This document shows positions 61,841 through 64,000 of a DNA stretch of 64,000 bases, one piece after another (positions within the stretch are counted from its first letter, which is position 1; every line of letters starts with the position of its first letter). The translations under genes and the position numbers were made by a program. The stretch covers positions 1,984,001 through 2,048,000 of the forward strand of contig JACCLO010000014.1 in assembly GCA_029448655.1 (NCBI GenBank), in the 5' to 3' direction. The notes under the pieces were generated by a model, which was given only the letters and a program-made list of their open reading frames with translations, made no database searches and was not told the origin of the DNA. This DNA comes from Wolfiporia cocos. Taxonomy: Eukaryota; Basidiomycota; Agaricomycetes; Polyporales; Phaeolaceae.

Positions 61841-62650
61841 TAATCGGAATGCATCCATGCGCAGATCTGGAGTGGCATCTGGGCATGATGCGGCTCTCAT
61901 CCGATTTAGTAAGTCCCTTACTTGATTGGGCAACACCTTTCATCATACTTCGTAGTCTGTCATATTTTCAGTCGGCTCTTGAATCTTGTCACTAGTACCA
62001 TAAAGGCTAGCTCTTGTCACTGTCGATGTGCTCAAACTTCTCTCTCCTCAATCTGTTGCTCTCTCGTCGCTCGAATACCTAGGCGCAGTCTGTCACCTGC
62101 ACGTATCCAAGTTGATGCGTCCGCCACTCTCTCCCTGGTCTCTCGTTCTCCTTCGCCTCTTGGCACCATGCATTGTGGTCTTTACCTGTGACCCTGCATG
62201 CTCGCTGCACACAGAGTACGTCTTTCTTTTCTCCCTCTGCATACCTTACTAAACCCTACTGCCATAACCTTATGGGAATGCTTGCCATGACAGGCACAAA
62301 ACGCTGGACAGCACCTGCTGCTCCATTCCCTTGGTACTCATTGCCCTCACTCCCGGATATCTGGTGCGTTGACTCATACTCTCCCCCTCCTTGTGAACAT
62401 ATATGCGCTTTTCTGCTCAGCAACATCAATTCTTAAATGTGCCATAAGCCCCCCATGATTGTCGTAACCAGTCATGACTTCCTTGACAGATGTCATGCGT
62501 ACCGCCTACTTATCTCCCGCCTTATGGTCTGATTCCTCCTGCAGTACACCCATCTTCGGGTCTCCTCCACCTTTTGTTCGTGGCACATGTCGTGACTGTG
62601 CTCATGTGTGTCCTTCCCTTCCTGCTTGTAGTAATTCATGGCTGACATGC
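61841..62650. other. Spacer with exon-like fragments
   Basis: Pyrimidine-rich + strand sequence with short Pro/Ser-rich frames (for example 62281-62436 and 62474-62640), each preceded by a CAG and followed by a GT. They could be exons of an unrecognised gene cut at 62650 by fold-back copy B, but no domain supports this. Confidence 0.25.
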
Positions 62651-63367
62651 GAGGGACTTCAGTCAATTATCTTAATCTGCCAACTGCCCTTCGCTTAAGA
62701 AATCGCAGTTGCGAGCTAGGTTTGCACGCAGATTAATCTGCTAACTGCGGCAGATTAATCTACTGTGACAATAAAATGGTACATCCCGGATTCGAACCAA
62801 GGACCTTAGCACAGATGAGAATAACAGCATCGCAGCATACATTAGCCAACTGAGCTACGGTGTAACTGGTGTTGCCCCCTTTTTAAGCAATATATAGAGT
62901 ATTTTGTAAACTTCATTTCCGCAGTTTAACATCTTCCATAACACAAATACAAATGAATCTGCCTCTAAAGACCTGTGATTCCAGTGTATTCAGCTTTCCC
63001 ATGGTGAGTTGCTCCAGGTCAAGCATGGTAAATCAAGCTACCACTATCATTGATTTCTGTATGCTTGTTGGAGCAGTTAGTTGCCTTGATGATTTGCGAA
63101 AATTGTGTGTAAAATTTGCGTTATATATATTTTAATTGGTCAATGGTACCTGTTGCCACAATGGCTCAGTCGGCTAATTACACTGCAATGCTGTTATTCT
63201 CATCTGCACTAAGGTCCTTGGTTCGAATCTGGGATGTACCATTTTATTGTCACAGTAGATTAATCTGCCGCAGTTAGCAGATTAATCTGCATGCAAACCT
63301 AGCTCGCAACTGCGATTTCTTAAGCGAAGGGCAGTTGGCAGATTAAGATAATTGACTGAAACTCTAC
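62651..63367. mobile_element. Fold-back element, copy B: two divergent tRNA-like modules, 7-bp target duplication
   Basis: The 717-bp insert is flanked by GACATGC at 62644-62650 and 63368-63374. The left end reads GAGGGACTTCAGT, and the right end on the opposite strand reads GTAGAGTTTCAGT. These are exactly the two ends of copy A. The arms (about 62651-62860 and 63165-63367) are inverted copies of about 200 bp differing at roughly a dozen positions. Each arm ends inward in a tRNA-like segment reading outward: + strand TGGCTCAGTCGG (about 63171) and GGTTCGAATCT (about 63221); - strand TAGCTCAGTTGG and GGTTCGAATCC (about 62860-62785). The tRNA-like parts do not fold with a proper acceptor stem, so they are promoters, not tRNA genes. 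The central 280 bp is unique and AT-rich. Confidence 0.85.
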
Positions 63368-63374
63368 GACATGC

Positions 63375-64000
63375 TGCGTACGGTGATAGTGAACGCTGCG
63401 CATAGGACATGCTCGCAGTAGTGGCAGCACATGGCATCCACACCATGCCCGTGGTGTACGTTCACGTTGATACTAAGAGGTTGCCGCCGTGCGCGCTGCG
63501 GGTGGGAGCGGAGGTCAGAGACTACTGCTCTGTGGTGGATCTTTCGTTGTCCCTTCTGTCAGTAGCCAGCTCTACTAACATGAATAAAACTTTTATTGGC
63601 ACTGCACTGTGTGTATTATGTAATATATTTTAAGAGCTGCATTTTTGGAACCGGTACCCTAGAGCGGTGCTCCTGCCATGCCGCTGCCAAGGGGACCACT
63701 TGTCAGACCGAGCCCAGACACAAGAGGACTGAGTAGGATGTTACTTGATTAAAACCAAGCTGAGGATCAGACTTGGTGGGTTTCTACTATATATACATGA
63801 GTCTGTGTGTTTCCCTATGTGTCTCGCATACCTGTAATGGTTTAGCGGTGTCTGGGTAGTGAACTAAGGCTAATAGACTTCGTTAGACCTTTGTCAAGGG
63901 TTTCTGGGATTTGTGGCGGATGTAATATGACTGGGATCTGCGATGTGTGGTAACCATGTGTGTTCTACTGATCCCTGAATTGTGATTGAGTTAGAATTAT
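63375..64000. other. Window end, nothing recognised
   Basis: A short + strand frame (63409-63633) has no recognisable motif. No transposon ends or RNA genes were identified before the edge. Confidence 0.35.

Noticed and set aside
63165..63242. Possible functional tRNA gene with good A and B boxes
   Set aside because: The acceptor stem halves do not pair and the inter-box segment does not form a normal anticodon arm; it lies inside the inverted arm of fold-back copy B, with a mirrored version in the other arm.

Overview
The window reads as nuclear DNA of a filamentous basidiomycete, most likely an agaricomycete. Genes are split by many short introns (about 50-60 nt) with GT-AG borders. There is a FunK1-type fungal protein kinase, a SNF5 subunit with a GATA-type zinc finger, and a set of ordinary housekeeping genes. 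This placement comes from gene structure and recognised families; no database search was possible.

The first 50 kb is euchromatic. On the + strand: the last exon of a flavin-reductase-like gene (1-252), SNF5 (4360-10416), a FunK1 kinase (11008-13485), a RING-finger protein (17433-19495), a short WASP-like WH1/CRIB protein (23659-24667), an epoxide-hydrolase-like alpha/beta hydrolase (33784-35035) and the CstF-64/Rna15 polyadenylation factor (38112-40083). On the - strand: a triose-phosphate/nucleotide-sugar transporter (14558-16536), a complete paralogue of the flavin-reductase gene (25508-26684), a small coiled-coil protein (28719-29427), a ketopantoate reductase (30361-31846), a small heat-shock protein (36670-37402), threonyl-tRNA synthetase (41121-44099) and VPS15, the regulatory kinase of the class III PI3-kinase complex (44255-50039). 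These act in separate cellular processes and form no operon or biosynthetic cluster. Two non-coding insertions lie among them: an 866-bp hAT-like element with a perfect 8-bp target duplication (32522-33387) and a roughly 1-kb inverted-repeat element (26831-27868).

From about 50.6 kb to the end the window is a transposon graveyard. A multi-exon C2H2 zinc-finger gene (50605-56951, minus) is broken by at least two insertions. One is a stack of three LTR-type elements nested inside one another (53167-55121). Two more solo LTRs of the host-LTR type follow (57989-58695 and 59118-59659), each with a perfect 5-bp target duplication, and the second sits inside a TIR element (58718-60677). A 30-bp minisatellite lies at 61601-61840. 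No reverse transcriptase, integrase or transposase reading frame is visible, so everything mobile here is a solo LTR or non-autonomous.

The most unusual find is a pair of related elements at 50791-51471 and 62651-63367. They share the same two non-identical 13-bp ends, have perfect 7-bp target duplications, and have long inverted arms. Each arm contains a tRNA-like Pol III promoter (A and B boxes) pointing outward. They look like a non-autonomous fold-back family built from two divergent SINE-like modules, and one copy has split a zinc finger.
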